Positions 24,523 through 33,832 of a stretch of DNA of 45,899 nt are shown here, piece after piece; position 1 is the first letter of the stretch; each line of letters opens with the position of its first letter. The position numbers and the translations under genes were made by a program. Origin of the DNA: an uncultured Halanaerobiales bacterium (GTDB taxonomy: Bacteria > Bacillota > Halanaerobiia > Halanaerobiales > M55B127); the NCBI GenBank assembly GCA_913055675.1, contig CAJXKY010000016.1, positions 1-45,899 on the forward strand, written 5' to 3'. Below the pieces are notes generated by a model, which ran no database searches, had not been told where the DNA came from, and saw nothing but the letters and a program-made list of their open reading frames with translations.

Positions 24523-26010
24523 TTAAACATCTGTATCGTCTAAGCCTCTCTGACGAGATAAGAAATATGAAGCTACAATCAGTAGACCAATTACTCCAAT
24601 CCAGCCCCCATAGACTAAGTATTTTAATTCATATCCACCATATGGAGTACCAATATCAGCCATCAATTCAGTAACAAGTAATATTATCAGCATTATAGGA
24701 GTAACAAACTTAATCATTATATCCCACCAGCTGCCAAATTGATAATCAGAAACTGAGTTGAAATAATTTCTTAATTTAGTAGTGTCGTAGTACCAACCGA
24801 TAATAATAGCTTCACTTAAACCAGCAAATACTAAACCATAAGTATTTACATAATGGTCAACTATATCTAACCAATACAGTCCAGCTTTTGTAACAAAAAG
24901 TAATCCAACAATGAAAAGAAATAGACTGTAAAAGAGAGTAACTTTTCTTTTAGAACCACCCCATTTATCCTTGAGGGCAGCAACTCCAGCTTCTACAATT
25001 GAGAAAGCCGAGTCTATACCTAAAGAAAGTAACATGGCGAAAAATACAAAGCCAAATAATCCGACAACAAAACCACCACCTGGTAATAGTGAAATAGCAT
25101 TTGGATAAACAACAAATGCTAAACCAACACCAGCAGTAGCTACTTCAGAAATTGCTACTCCCTGAGTTTCAGCCATATATCCTAGGGTACCAAATACAGC
25201 AATACCTGCCATAAAACTTATACCAGAATTTGCAAATACAGTTATAAGAGCATTATTAATTATATCTGAATCTTCAGGCATATAACTAGCATAGGCAATC
25301 ATAATACCAAAACCTAAACTAAGAGTAAAGAATACCTGTGAATAAGCGTCAATCCAAACACTCGGGTTCGTTAACATTGAAAAGTTTGGTTCTAAGAAAT
25401 AATTTAACCCCTCTACAGCTCCTGGAAGGGTGACTGCTCTGATTAATAAAATCCCCATTAATATAATAGGTAAGGGAACTGTTATCATAACAACTTTACC
25501 TACACTCTGGGCACCATTTCTTAATATAAAATAGATCACAATCCAAGTAATTATTAAACCAATTAATACTGAAGTGGAAAAGCCTCCCAATACTCCAGGT
25601 CCTGAGGATATCTCAAGAACTTCTTCGTAAAAGAAAGTACCAGCGTCATCTGCCCATCCTAGAGTAAATGAACCTGCCAAAAAGTCCCAGGCCCATGCCA
25701 TTACACCAGCATAATAACTAGTTATAATAGTACCGGACAGAACTGCCCACCAACCAAAACCTTCAAACTTCCTACCGGCTTTGGCAAGAGCTCCTGGAGC
25801 ACCTCTCTGAGTACTTTGTCCCATTGAAAACTCAAGAACTATAAGTGGTATACCAGCTGTTAATAAAGCAATAAAATATGGAATTAAGAAGGCGCCACCT
25901 CCATTTGAATAAGCCATATACGGAAAACGCCAAGCATTACCTAAACCAGCTGCAGAACCAATTGCCGCAAGAATAAAAGCCGTTCTACTATCCCATCGAT
26001 CTCTTTGCAT
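24523..26010 (-). CDS. metP: Sodium-dependent NSS-family amino acid transporter, MetP-like
   Basis: The 495-residue protein has about 12 membrane helices and the neurotransmitter:sodium symporter signatures GSAAGLGNAWRFPY (about 17-30), the TM6 region FTLSLGFGIMIAYASY (about 228-243) and the TM8 region near LSLGIDSAFSIVEA. These residues bind sodium and the substrate carboxylate in LeuT. The adjacent metS-like gene suggests methionine or alanine as substrate, by analogy with MetPS of Corynebacterium; other neutral amino acids are possible. GGAG lies about 8 bases before ATG. A promoter 160 bases upstream leads through a leader with two tiny ORFs. Confidence 0.9.
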   Translation of the reverse strand: MQRDRWDSRTAFILAAIGSAAGLGNAWRFPYMAYSNGGGAFLIPYFIALLTAGIPLIVLEFSMGQSTQRGAPGALAKAGRKFEGFGWWAVLSGTIITSYYAGVMAWAWDFLAGSFTLGWADDAGTFFYEEVLEISSGPGVLGGFSTSVLIGLIITWIVIYFILRNGAQSVGKVVMITVPLPIILMGILLIRAVTLPGAVEGLNYFLEPNFSMLTNPSVWIDAYSQVFFTLSLGFGIMIAYASYMPEDSDIINNALITVFANSGISFMAGIAVFGTLGYMAETQGVAISEVATAGVGLAFVVYPNAISLLPGGGFVVGLFGFVFFAMLLSLGIDSAFSIVEAGVAALKDKWGGSKRKVTLFYSLFLFIVGLLFVTKAGLYWLDIVDHYVNTYGLVFAGLSEAIIIGWYYDTTKLRNYFNSVSDYQFGSWWDIMIKFVTPIMLIILLVTELMADIGTPYGGYELKYLVYGGWIGVIGLLIVASYFLSRQRGLDDTDV

Positions 26011-26173
26011 ATCTACTATCTACTCCTTTCTACTCATATGTTTTTGGGTTTTTCTATTCAACTTTTTAAAATAAATAAGAAACTGATATTTACTCTACTA
26101 CTAACTACTCATATATCACTTCCTTTCATTTATTTATTTTTTTGATTATAACACCAATCATATAGCATTTCAA
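26011..26173 (-). promoter_or_regulatory. metP promoter and leader with two mini-ORFs
   Basis: TTGAAA (26173-26168), a 17-base spacer and TATAAT (26150-26145) give a start near 26138 and a leader of about 130 bases. GGAAGTGAT (26123-26115) is followed by ATG AGT AGT TAG (26112-26101). A second reading, ATG AGT AGA AAG GAG TAG (26037-26020), overlaps the metP ribosome-binding site. Both begin with the same eight bases, ATGAGTAG. Confidence 0.6.
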
Positions 26174-26186
26174 GAATTATTTCAAT

Positions 26187-27467
26187 TTAATCACTTATCT
26201 TTCTAATAATAACTTTCGCCTGTTCTTGATCTTTAAATATATTATGATACTGTTCAATAATATCATTTAGTTTTATTCCTTTAATTATTCTTATAATATC
26301 TAAATAATTTTGACCTAAATTTAAATATTTTATAATCTGGGATGAAAGGGTTTCAAAAGAATTTAATGACCTAAAGTACCTACCTATATATTTATTTTTA
26401 ACTACTTCAAAATCTTTTGAGTTTATTTCATTATCCCAGTTATTTAAAATTTTATTTATTTCCTCATTTGTTTCGCTTATAGAAGTTGTCTCAGCATATA
26501 TTTTGGCAAAACCAGTATTTTTTTCACGCATATAATTAAAAGAAAAGTTTTCATCAATTAAATTTTTATTATAAAGTTCATGATAATAATCATTACTCTT
26601 CCCAAATAACATTTCCAATATCATATTTGTTGTCATATCCTGTTCAATAATTTTCCGATCATCCTTGAAACATCTGTTTTCTTTATAACCCAGGCTAATA
26701 ATAGGTCGAGAAATACTCATTGCTATATCTTTTTCTTTTAATTTTATGCCTTTGGGTTCAGACGGATATAGCTTTTCAAAAATACTATTAGAGTTATCTA
26801 TTTGTGAAAATTTATCTTCTAACCACTCAAATAATTCTTCATGCTCTACATTACCGATAACTACTAATCTCATATTGCTTAAATCATAATATCTATTAAA
26901 AAAATCTTGAAGTAACTTTTGATTTATTTTTTCTATACTTTTAGGTGAACCCGCAATATTATATTTTATTGGGTATTCGTAATATAGTGATTGTAATAAT
27001 TGGAAAAAGGATTGCCAGTTGGGGCTATCCTGATACATATTAATTTCCTGGTTAATTACACTTTTTTCATGTTTAATTTTCTTTTTATCAAAATGTGGAT
27101 TCATTACAAAATCAAATAGATATTTCAAAGACTTAAAAAAATCATTAGTTGTATTAAAATAATAATTAGTATTATTAAAGCCTGTATAAGCATTTACACT
27201 ACTACCAATCTGAGAAAACTTGTCAATAATACTACCTTCCCTATTTTCAAAAAGCATATGCTCCATGAAATGAGCTATCCCTTTAGGATATTGATGAATT
27301 CTATCATTTTCATCTTTTAATTTCAAATCTACAGATCCAACATCCACAGATAAAATAGCATGTTTTTTATTAAATTTTTCTCTAGGAATTAAAACAACTT
27401 TTAATCCTGATTTAAGTTCTTGTTCATAATATTCTTCTTCTATTTCTTGAAATTTATTGTATTTCAT
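26187..27467 (-). CDS. M16-family zinc peptidase, YmfH-like (active partner)
   Basis: The 426-residue protein belongs to the pitrilysin/processing-peptidase family M16. The inverted zinc motif HFMEH (His66, Glu69, His70) and the third ligand region with glutamates (HEKSVINQEINMYQD, about 130-145) are present, so this member should be catalytic. The rest is the two-domain M16 fold. It overlaps its upstream partner by 4 bases (ATGA), a sign of translational coupling. In B. subtilis the paired genes ymfF and ymfH have this arrangement; their substrate is not settled, and in other bacteria such pairs work on small exported peptides or precursors. Confidence 0.88.
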   Translation of the reverse strand: MKYNKFQEIEEEYYEQELKSGLKVVLIPREKFNKKHAILSVDVGSVDLKLKDENDRIHQYPKGIAHFMEHMLFENREGSIIDKFSQIGSSVNAYTGFNNTNYYFNTTNDFFKSLKYLFDFVMNPHFDKKKIKHEKSVINQEINMYQDSPNWQSFFQLLQSLYYEYPIKYNIAGSPKSIEKINQKLLQDFFNRYYDLSNMRLVVIGNVEHEELFEWLEDKFSQIDNSNSIFEKLYPSEPKGIKLKEKDIAMSISRPIISLGYKENRCFKDDRKIIEQDMTTNMILEMLFGKSNDYYHELYNKNLIDENFSFNYMREKNTGFAKIYAETTSISETNEEINKILNNWDNEINSKDFEVVKNKYIGRYFRSLNSFETLSSQIIKYLNLGQNYLDIIRIIKGIKLNDIIEQYHNIFKDQEQAKVIIRKISD

Positions 27468-28759
27468 TTTTGACCACTTCCTGGTTTAAGCAGATAATAA
27501 GTAGTCAGTTCAACTTGGTTTGCTACCTTCATAACTTCTTCTTTTTTTACTTCTTTAATAGAATTAATAACATAATTTAAAGAATCTTTTTTTCCATTAA
27601 TCAAGCCTAATAAAAAGGCATCTACAATACTATGATTGTTATCACTCAATGACTTATAACGATTTATTAATTTCTTTTTTGTCCATTCAATATTATATGT
27701 TTCAAAATTACCTTTACGCATTTCATCTAATTTCTCTTCAATAATTTCTTTTACTACATTATAATTTTTTACATCAATACCAGCATTAATTAACATTAAT
27801 CCCTTTGTAGATTCTAGCCTTGTATTTATATAGTAAGCTAAACCTCTTTTTTCTCTGATTGTTGAAAAGAGTTTGGAGTGGCTAAAACCACCAAGCATTC
27901 CATTATATACTATCAATGCAAAATATAAGGGATGAGCCCGTGTGATAGGCACTCTAATCCCAGCACAGAATTTAGATTGAGTTATTTCATCTTCCTCTTC
28001 CAATTCTCTGTGTTCTAAGTCTTTTGTTTTTATAACTGTATTATTCAGTGGTAATTTTAGATCCCTCTTGTAATTATAGTGATTATTAATATATTCATAT
28101 ATATTAGTAGAAGATTTAATATCACCTATTACAAACATTTCAATAGGGCTTTCTTTTAAAACCGTTTTATAATAGTCATAAAGATTATCTTTTTGGCTTT
28201 CTTTTAATCCATTTATGGTACCAAGAGTGTAGAGGGAAAAATTCTCCCCTCTACACAACTCTTGATAACATCTTTCTATAACATAACTATTTTTATCATT
28301 CTTTAAAGAAAGTATTTTTTCCTTCAAAAAGTCATAGCCTTTATTTATATATTTTGGTTTAAAATCATAATCTTCTAGCAGAGGATTAAAAACAAGTTCA
28401 TATAGAAAGTTAATACCTTTTTTAGTTAAACTTTCTTCTGATTCTAAATAATTGTCATTAATTACCTCTATTGAAAATCGAAGCAACTGATTTTCACCGC
28501 GACGGGCTACAGACACATTAAGATCTGCTCCGTATAATTCATCTAATCTACGTGAAATAGATTGATTTGTTGGATATTTTTGAGACCCGCGATATAGAAT
28601 ATATGGAATTAAAGCATTCTTTGATACATTTTTCTCATCTGATAAAGGTCTTACTATATCTAAATGGATATAGTTGGTTTTAAATTTATCAGTATTGTTT
28701 ATATACAAATCAATGTTATTTTTTGTTTTATATTCACTAAATTTACTTGTTTTTAACAT
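27464..28759 (-). CDS. M16-family peptidase-like protein lacking the zinc motif, YmfF-like
   Basis: The 431-residue protein has the M16 fold, with the C-terminal domain sequence FALIVYNGMLGGFSHSKLFSTIREKRGLAYYINT (about 275-310) typical of the family. At the place where active members have HxxEH it reads IPYILYRGSQKYPT, so it lacks the metal ligands and should be a non-catalytic partner that forms part of the chamber with the downstream gene product. The 4-base overlap supports stoichiometric expression. The ribosome-binding site is AAGGGATC-like, near UPF0182. Confidence 0.85.
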   Translation of the reverse strand: MLKTSKFSEYKTKNNIDLYINNTDKFKTNYIHLDIVRPLSDEKNVSKNALIPYILYRGSQKYPTNQSISRRLDELYGADLNVSVARRGENQLLRFSIEVINDNYLESEESLTKKGINFLYELVFNPLLEDYDFKPKYINKGYDFLKEKILSLKNDKNSYVIERCYQELCRGENFSLYTLGTINGLKESQKDNLYDYYKTVLKESPIEMFVIGDIKSSTNIYEYINNHYNYKRDLKLPLNNTVIKTKDLEHRELEEEDEITQSKFCAGIRVPITRAHPLYFALIVYNGMLGGFSHSKLFSTIREKRGLAYYINTRLESTKGLMLINAGIDVKNYNVVKEIIEEKLDEMRKGNFETYNIEWTKKKLINRYKSLSDNNHSIVDAFLLGLINGKKDSLNYVINSIKEVKKEEVMKVANQVELTTYYLLKPGSGQK

Positions 28760-28777
28760 TTAATGATCCCTTCAACT

Positions 28778-31570
28778 TTACTGTTCAATATTTTCTTCAT
28801 TGTTTTGTTCTGCTTCTCCACTAAGGCTGTTAAGTTCTTCTAATAAATTATTTAGATTTTCTATCTTATCACCATACTCTTCCCAATTACCTTGTTTAAG
28901 AGCTTCTTGAGCCTCCTGATATACTTGATAAGCTTCAGAAGCTAATCCACTTATATCCTCAGGTAAAGCTTGTTGTTGCTGTTGCTGCATTTCTTCTGGT
29001 ATCGCTTCTTCTGGAGATCTTTCTCCAAATATTTGTGCTAATGCTCCATCAAGGTTTTCATCTATTACTATATCGCCGCCATATCCTACAACTACTCTTT
29101 TTAATTCTGGCAATTCACTTTGTTCCGCTCTCAGATATATGGGTTCGATATACATAATCGACTCTTCAATAGGTAATACTATTAAGTTTCCTCTAATAAC
29201 ATTTGAACCTCTTTGTCCCCAAAGGGAAAGTAATTGTGATATTTGTGAATCCTGATCAATCCTGGATTCAATCTGACTTGGTCCATATACTAACGTATCT
29301 TTAGGAAATTCATAGAGTACTAATTCTCCGTAATTATCTCCATCAGAACGACCTGCCATCCAGGCAATCATATTATTTTTATTAGCCGGAGTAAACGGCA
29401 TCATTAGTAAATATTCCAATTGTGATAGTTCAGTCTCTGGTAAACTACTCATGATATAGTAGGGTTCCATTTTTACCGTATTCCCAGAATAATTTTCATT
29501 AGGAATATTCCAGAGGTCTTCTTTGTTATAGAATACAACTGGATCTTTCATATGGTAAGTACTGTATAAATTAGCTTGAATTTTAAATAAATCCTGTGGA
29601 TATCTAATGTGTTTTCTCATTTCTTCTGGCATTTGGTCTCCATCTACAAATATTTCCGGAAATATTTTTTGATAAGTTTTTGCAATTGGATCTTCATCAT
29701 CAACAACATAGAAATCTATATCTCCATTATATGCGTCTATAACTACTTTAACTGAATTTCTAATATAATTACCTACACCACTAATTGGTTCCGAATAAGG
29801 GTAACGATTAGTTGTAGTATATGCATCTTGTATCCAAAATAACCTACCATTAGATATGACTAGATAAGGGTCACTATCATATCTTAAGAAAGGTGCTGCT
29901 TTTCTAACTCTTTCTTTAATATTTCTATGATACATTATCCGACTGTCAGGATTTATACCATCATTTAACATGATTTTTAAGTCATTATATCTTAAGGCAT
30001 AAATTGCTTTTTTAAAGAAATTACCGATTTCCACTCCACCAGTTCCATCATAACTTATATATACATTTTCATCTCCCTGCGGATAATGGAATTCGGTAGA
30101 ATCTGTATTTGAAATAACATAATCATCAGTTTTTTCCCCATAATATATTGCATTGTTATCTAATTTAATATCTCCATTAACTTTTGGGGGTATATCTCTT
30201 ATAATGAATTCTGGTAATCCTTGTTCAGTGACACTATTAACCGCATTCATTGCTACTCCATAACCATGAGTATATTTCAATTTTCTATTAATCCAGGTCT
30301 GGGCCTGACCAGACAATAATTCTTGATTAAGTTCTCTGGCAGAAAGCATAACCTGACGATATTTGCCATCAATTGTATATCTACCAACATCTATATTTTG
30401 GAAATCATAGTATTGTCTTAATTCTTGTAATTGACTGTAAGTTGATAGTAAGGGCCTACTATCCCAAAGACGAATATTACTAATAATTTCCTCGTTGTTT
30501 TCTAAGTCATTTAATGTTAATCCATCTTGAGGTTGAAAATCCCTGGTTGTAATATTATTAAGTCCATAAGCCTTATTAGTCATTTCAATATTATAATTTA
30601 TATATTCTCGTTCTCTTTCTATTTCATTTGGTTCAACTTGAAATCTCTGAACGAAGCCAGGATATAAACCACCAAAAATTAGTGAGGTTACAATCCAGAT
30701 TCCTAATCCCCAGGCTATTAACTTATAATTTTTTCTAAATAAACTAATTAATAAGCCAATAGCTACAGCAATAGCTATAAAGAATAATATTCTTAAACCA
30801 ATTAAGTTAGCATTAATATCAGTATAACTTGCTCCAAAAGCTACTCCCCTTGAAGAATAAAGGAGTTCATACATCGCTAATCTGTAATCCCAAGCTTTAA
30901 GAAACAAAAACGCTGAAAGTAATACTGTGATATGACTTTTCGCTCGGTTAGAAAGTTTTAACTTCATTTCTGAAAATGAACTTACTCCAGAAGCAATAAA
31001 ATAAATAACACCTATTACAATAATAGTTAGAACAATTAAAACCATTGCCATCTCTTTTATGAAAGAATAGAAAGGCAAACTAAATACATAGAAAGAAATA
31101 TCTCTACCAAATATCGGATCAGTAGTTCCAAATGGAGTTTGGTTAAAGAATTTAAGAACTATTTTCCAAAGTTCAGAACTTACTGAACTGAATAAAAATC
31201 CTAATATTAAACTTAATATAAGGTACATCCAGTTGAGTTTCTTTTTATTTAACCAGTTTAAAAAGCCTTCACTTTCTCCCTTAAATAAAGTTTCTACATT
31301 TTCACTTTCAATTGAATCCTGTTCAAAATACTTTGTAAATAACTTTTTAGTAAAGGAAAGATTAACATATACAAATACTGCAAAAATCAATCCAATTAAA
31401 ACACGCAAACCAAAATTAGAGAAAAACATCAATAAAAAGGCCTTTAGATAACCAAGTTGATTAAACCAGGCCCATTCAGTGAAAAAATTGGCTCCCGCAA
31501 AAATTGCGATTAGAAATACAATAAATAAAGCAATTATTACTGAAAATAAACTTCTAAACTTGCTTTTCAA
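28778..31570 (-). CDS. UPF0182 family integral membrane protein
   Basis: The 930-residue protein belongs to UPF0182 (COG1615). It has about seven membrane helices in the first 315 residues, then a large soluble domain with many aromatic and acidic residues, and a C-terminal Gln/Glu-rich coiled tail (MQQQQQQALPE near 860, then charged helices to the end). The tail is likely flexible. The start codon is TTG at 31570 after GAAGGGAG. Function is unknown for the family; the large domain is predicted to be extracytoplasmic. It precedes the M16 pair by 18 bases and follows the amidohydrolase gene by 24, so it is probably co-transcribed with them. Confidence 0.88.
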   Translation of the reverse strand: MKSKFRSLFSVIIALFIVFLIAIFAGANFFTEWAWFNQLGYLKAFLLMFFSNFGLRVLIGLIFAVFVYVNLSFTKKLFTKYFEQDSIESENVETLFKGESEGFLNWLNKKKLNWMYLILSLILGFLFSSVSSELWKIVLKFFNQTPFGTTDPIFGRDISFYVFSLPFYSFIKEMAMVLIVLTIIVIGVIYFIASGVSSFSEMKLKLSNRAKSHITVLLSAFLFLKAWDYRLAMYELLYSSRGVAFGASYTDINANLIGLRILFFIAIAVAIGLLISLFRKNYKLIAWGLGIWIVTSLIFGGLYPGFVQRFQVEPNEIEREREYINYNIEMTNKAYGLNNITTRDFQPQDGLTLNDLENNEEIISNIRLWDSRPLLSTYSQLQELRQYYDFQNIDVGRYTIDGKYRQVMLSARELNQELLSGQAQTWINRKLKYTHGYGVAMNAVNSVTEQGLPEFIIRDIPPKVNGDIKLDNNAIYYGEKTDDYVISNTDSTEFHYPQGDENVYISYDGTGGVEIGNFFKKAIYALRYNDLKIMLNDGINPDSRIMYHRNIKERVRKAAPFLRYDSDPYLVISNGRLFWIQDAYTTTNRYPYSEPISGVGNYIRNSVKVVIDAYNGDIDFYVVDDEDPIAKTYQKIFPEIFVDGDQMPEEMRKHIRYPQDLFKIQANLYSTYHMKDPVVFYNKEDLWNIPNENYSGNTVKMEPYYIMSSLPETELSQLEYLLMMPFTPANKNNMIAWMAGRSDGDNYGELVLYEFPKDTLVYGPSQIESRIDQDSQISQLLSLWGQRGSNVIRGNLIVLPIEESIMYIEPIYLRAEQSELPELKRVVVGYGGDIVIDENLDGALAQIFGERSPEEAIPEEMQQQQQQALPEDISGLASEAYQVYQEAQEALKQGNWEEYGDKIENLNNLLEELNSLSGEAEQNNEENIEQ

Positions 31571-31594
31571 TCTTAGCCACTCCCTTCTGAATTT

Positions 31595-32878
31595 TTAAAC
31601 ATATTTCTGAGTTAACTTTTTGATTTTTTCATAGACTATATTTTCATCTATAAATTTCATTTTTCTATTTTTCATTATTATTTCTCCATTAACTATAACT
31701 GTATCTACATCATTTCCATTACCTGCATAAAATATATTCGATAGATAATTATAGGAAGGATATTGATGTACCATCCCCTTAGTATCTAATAATATAATAT
31801 CAGCTAAAAATCCTTCCTTTATTTTCCCTAATTTATTAATACCTAGATTTTTTGCTCCATTAATTGTTAACATTTGCAAAGTTTCTTCAATTGGTAAAGC
31901 AGTTGGATCATTTTCAAAAACTTTTTGCAAGTAAGAACCCATTCTTGCTTCTTCAAAAAGATCAAGATTATTATTACTAGCTGCACCATCAGTTCCATAA
32001 GAAACAGAAATACCTTTATCAATCATTTTATTTATTGGAGCAACACCACTGCTTAATTTCATATTACTCGCCGGGTTATAAACAACCCCCACATTATTAT
32101 TATTTAAAATTTCTATCTCATTATCACTAACGTGCACACAGTGGGGAGCAATAACTTTAGCATCAAAAAAATTTATACTGTCTAATAATTGTACAGTAGA
32201 AAGATCAAATTTGTCTTTCATAATCTTTTCTTCGTCTTGGGTCTCGCTAATATGGATATTAATTAAAAGATCATTTTCTAAAGCTTTCTCTCGAATTTTT
32301 TTTAAATATTCAGGACTGCAGGTATAAGCTGAATGTGGTGCTAAACAAGTTCTTAACCTTCCCTCAACTTTACTGTTCCACCTTAAAGCAAAATTCAAAG
32401 CGTTATTAAATCCATCTATTCCATCATTTTCTTCAATTAGACCTTCACCTAAGACAGCTCTTATTCCAGTCTTTTTGACTACTTTAGCTACCTCATCCAT
32501 TTGAAAATACATATCAGTAAAAGTAGTTGTACCGGTCTTTACCATTTCTAAAACAGCCAGCATAGCTCCCCAATAAATATCTTCTTTAGTTAATTTTGCT
32601 TCAGCAGGCCATATTTTTTCTTTAAGCCATTTATCTAGAATATAATCGTCAGCATATCCTCTCAGTATTGACATTGAACTATGGGTATGAGTATTTATTA
32701 AACCAGGTAATGCAATCAGTTCCTTGCAATTAATTACTTCATCAAAATTACTTTCTTCAAATTCATTTTCTTTTGTAATCATTTTAATTGTTTTACCAGA
32801 TATAACTATATGATTATGATCACTAAGATCTTGATTGGGGGTAAATATATTTTTAATGTTTTTTAATAAAATATCCAT
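31595..32878 (-). CDS. mtaD: Amidohydrolase, 5'-methylthioadenosine/S-adenosylhomocysteine deaminase-like
   Basis: The 427-residue protein is a metal-dependent amidohydrolase of the TRZ/ATZ-MtaD group. Metal ligands appear in NTHTHSS (about 59-65), HISETQDE (about 204-211), HCVHVS (about 236-241) and SYGTDGAASNN (about 285-295), and the DMYFQMDEVA region lines the pocket. It should deaminate methylthioadenosine, S-adenosylhomocysteine or a related adenosine compound; without further evidence the exact purine is uncertain. AGGAGATT precedes ATG. It lies 23 bases after pgsA on the same strand. Confidence 0.85.
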   Translation of the reverse strand: MDILLKNIKNIFTPNQDLSDHNHIVISGKTIKMITKENEFEESNFDEVINCKELIALPGLINTHTHSSMSILRGYADDYILDKWLKEKIWPAEAKLTKEDIYWGAMLAVLEMVKTGTTTFTDMYFQMDEVAKVVKKTGIRAVLGEGLIEENDGIDGFNNALNFALRWNSKVEGRLRTCLAPHSAYTCSPEYLKKIREKALENDLLINIHISETQDEEKIMKDKFDLSTVQLLDSINFFDAKVIAPHCVHVSDNEIEILNNNNVGVVYNPASNMKLSSGVAPINKMIDKGISVSYGTDGAASNNNLDLFEEARMGSYLQKVFENDPTALPIEETLQMLTINGAKNLGINKLGKIKEGFLADIILLDTKGMVHQYPSYNYLSNIFYAGNGNDVDTVIVNGEIIMKNRKMKFIDENIVYEKIKKLTQKYV

Positions 32879-32901
32879 TGATTAATCTCCTTTTAATTAT
32901 C

Positions 32902-33411
32902 TTATATTTTTTTATATCCGTTACGAATATAATCCAAAGCAGAGATAATATTAAGGGGAATCACTACATAAAATAATACCATATCAATATATTGAAAATC
33001 TAATAAACTAGCGGCAATTGCAACATATAAAATAAAAATAGATAATTTGCCTAGTTTAGTAGGTTTTATAAGATCTACTCCCATTAGATACATAATTCCC
33101 GAACCAAATAATACAAATACTTCTCTTGTCAGTAATGTTATGGTTATAACTTTAGGCAGGAGGTCAATATATACCAAAACTGCTAATATACTGATCAAAG
33201 TTAATTTATCTGCTAGGGGGTCAAGTAACTTCCCGAATTCCGTTACCATATTATATTTTCTAGCCAGATATCCATCTAAAAAATCTGTCAAACCGGAGAT
33301 TGAAAAAAACACCCCACTAATGATGTATTCTCCATTTAAAAAGAAATAGAGATATACCGGGATAAGCAATAATCTGACTATTGTTAAGATATTAGGAAAA
33401 TTGATTAACAT
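32902..33411 (-). CDS. pgsA: CDP-diacylglycerol--glycerol-3-phosphate 3-phosphatidyltransferase
   Basis: PgsA makes phosphatidylglycerol phosphate, the first committed step to phosphatidylglycerol and cardiolipin. The start is ATG at 33411 with GGAGG 5 bases upstream; the in-frame GTG/ATG further left lies inside that site. The 169-residue protein has five or so membrane helices and the CDP-alcohol transferase signature D-G-x2-A-R-x8-G-x3-D-x3-D (LTDFLDGYLARKYN... GKLLDPLADK). Length and the N-terminal FPNILTIVRLLLIP segment fit PgsA. Another CDP-alcohol enzyme is possible. It follows the small CxxC protein gene by 14 bases. Confidence 0.85.
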   Translation of the reverse strand: MLINFPNILTIVRLLLIPVYLYFFLNGEYIISGVFFSISGLTDFLDGYLARKYNMVTEFGKLLDPLADKLTLISILAVLVYIDLLPKVITITLLTREVFVLFGSGIMYLMGVDLIKPTKLGKLSIFILYVAIAASLLDFQYIDMVLFYVVIPLNIISALDYIRNGYKKI

Positions 33412-33425
33412 AGGAACCTCCACTG

Positions 33426-33734
33426 CTAATTACTATTTTGAAATTCTTCCTCAGTGATAAATTTACCATTTTCAATATTTCTATCTAGAATATTATAATT
33501 TTTATCAAAATTCACATCTATTACTACATTATTATAACATTTATCACATACTAAAACTTTACTTATTTGATATTTACCTACAACGTCATCTTTATAAATC
33601 CTTTGTATATCATAACCTTTCCTTAAAACAACCCTCATTTTATTACCACATTTTTTATCTTGAACATATAATTTGACAACTTTTGAATCGGAAGAGGGAG
33701 TAAAAAAATTCTTAATATTTTCAAATAAGCTCAT
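33426..33734 (-). CDS. Small protein of unknown function with one CxxC motif
   Basis: I do not recognise this 102-residue protein. It begins MSLFENIKNFFTPS, has a basic middle with KKCGNKMRVVLRKGYDIQRI (one cysteine) and then a CDKC motif near residue 62, so a small zinc site using three cysteines is possible. The remainder is mixed polar with no membrane segment. GGGGGTT precedes ATG. It lies 14 bases before pgsA and in front of the ferritin terminator, so it opens the pgsA-mtaD transcription unit. It is called as real because of its ribosome-binding site, codon use like its neighbours and close packing. Confidence 0.75.
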   Translation of the reverse strand: MSLFENIKNFFTPSSDSKVVKLYVQDKKCGNKMRVVLRKGYDIQRIYKDDVVGKYQISKVLVCDKCYNNVVIDVNFDKNYNILDRNIENGKFITEEEFQNSN

Positions 33735-33784
33735 TCAAATAACCCCCAAAGTAAAAGTAAGTTTTTATTTAGACAAAAATATGC

Positions 33785-33810
33785 CATGAGTTTCGAACAT
33801 GAAACTCATG
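33785..33810 (-). terminator. Terminator after the ferritin gene
   Basis: CATGAGTTTC pairs with GAAACTCATG around a 6-base loop, followed by a T-run on the minus strand, 23 bases after the ferritin stop. Confidence 0.9.
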
Positions 33811-33832
33811 ACATATACAAATTTATTAGATG

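Noticed and set aside
28960-29000. Glutamine-codon run in the UPF0182 gene as a simple-sequence repeat or mobile scar
   Set aside because: It is only seven codons, stays in frame, and lies in a flexible tail; ordinary low-complexity coding sequence is enough.
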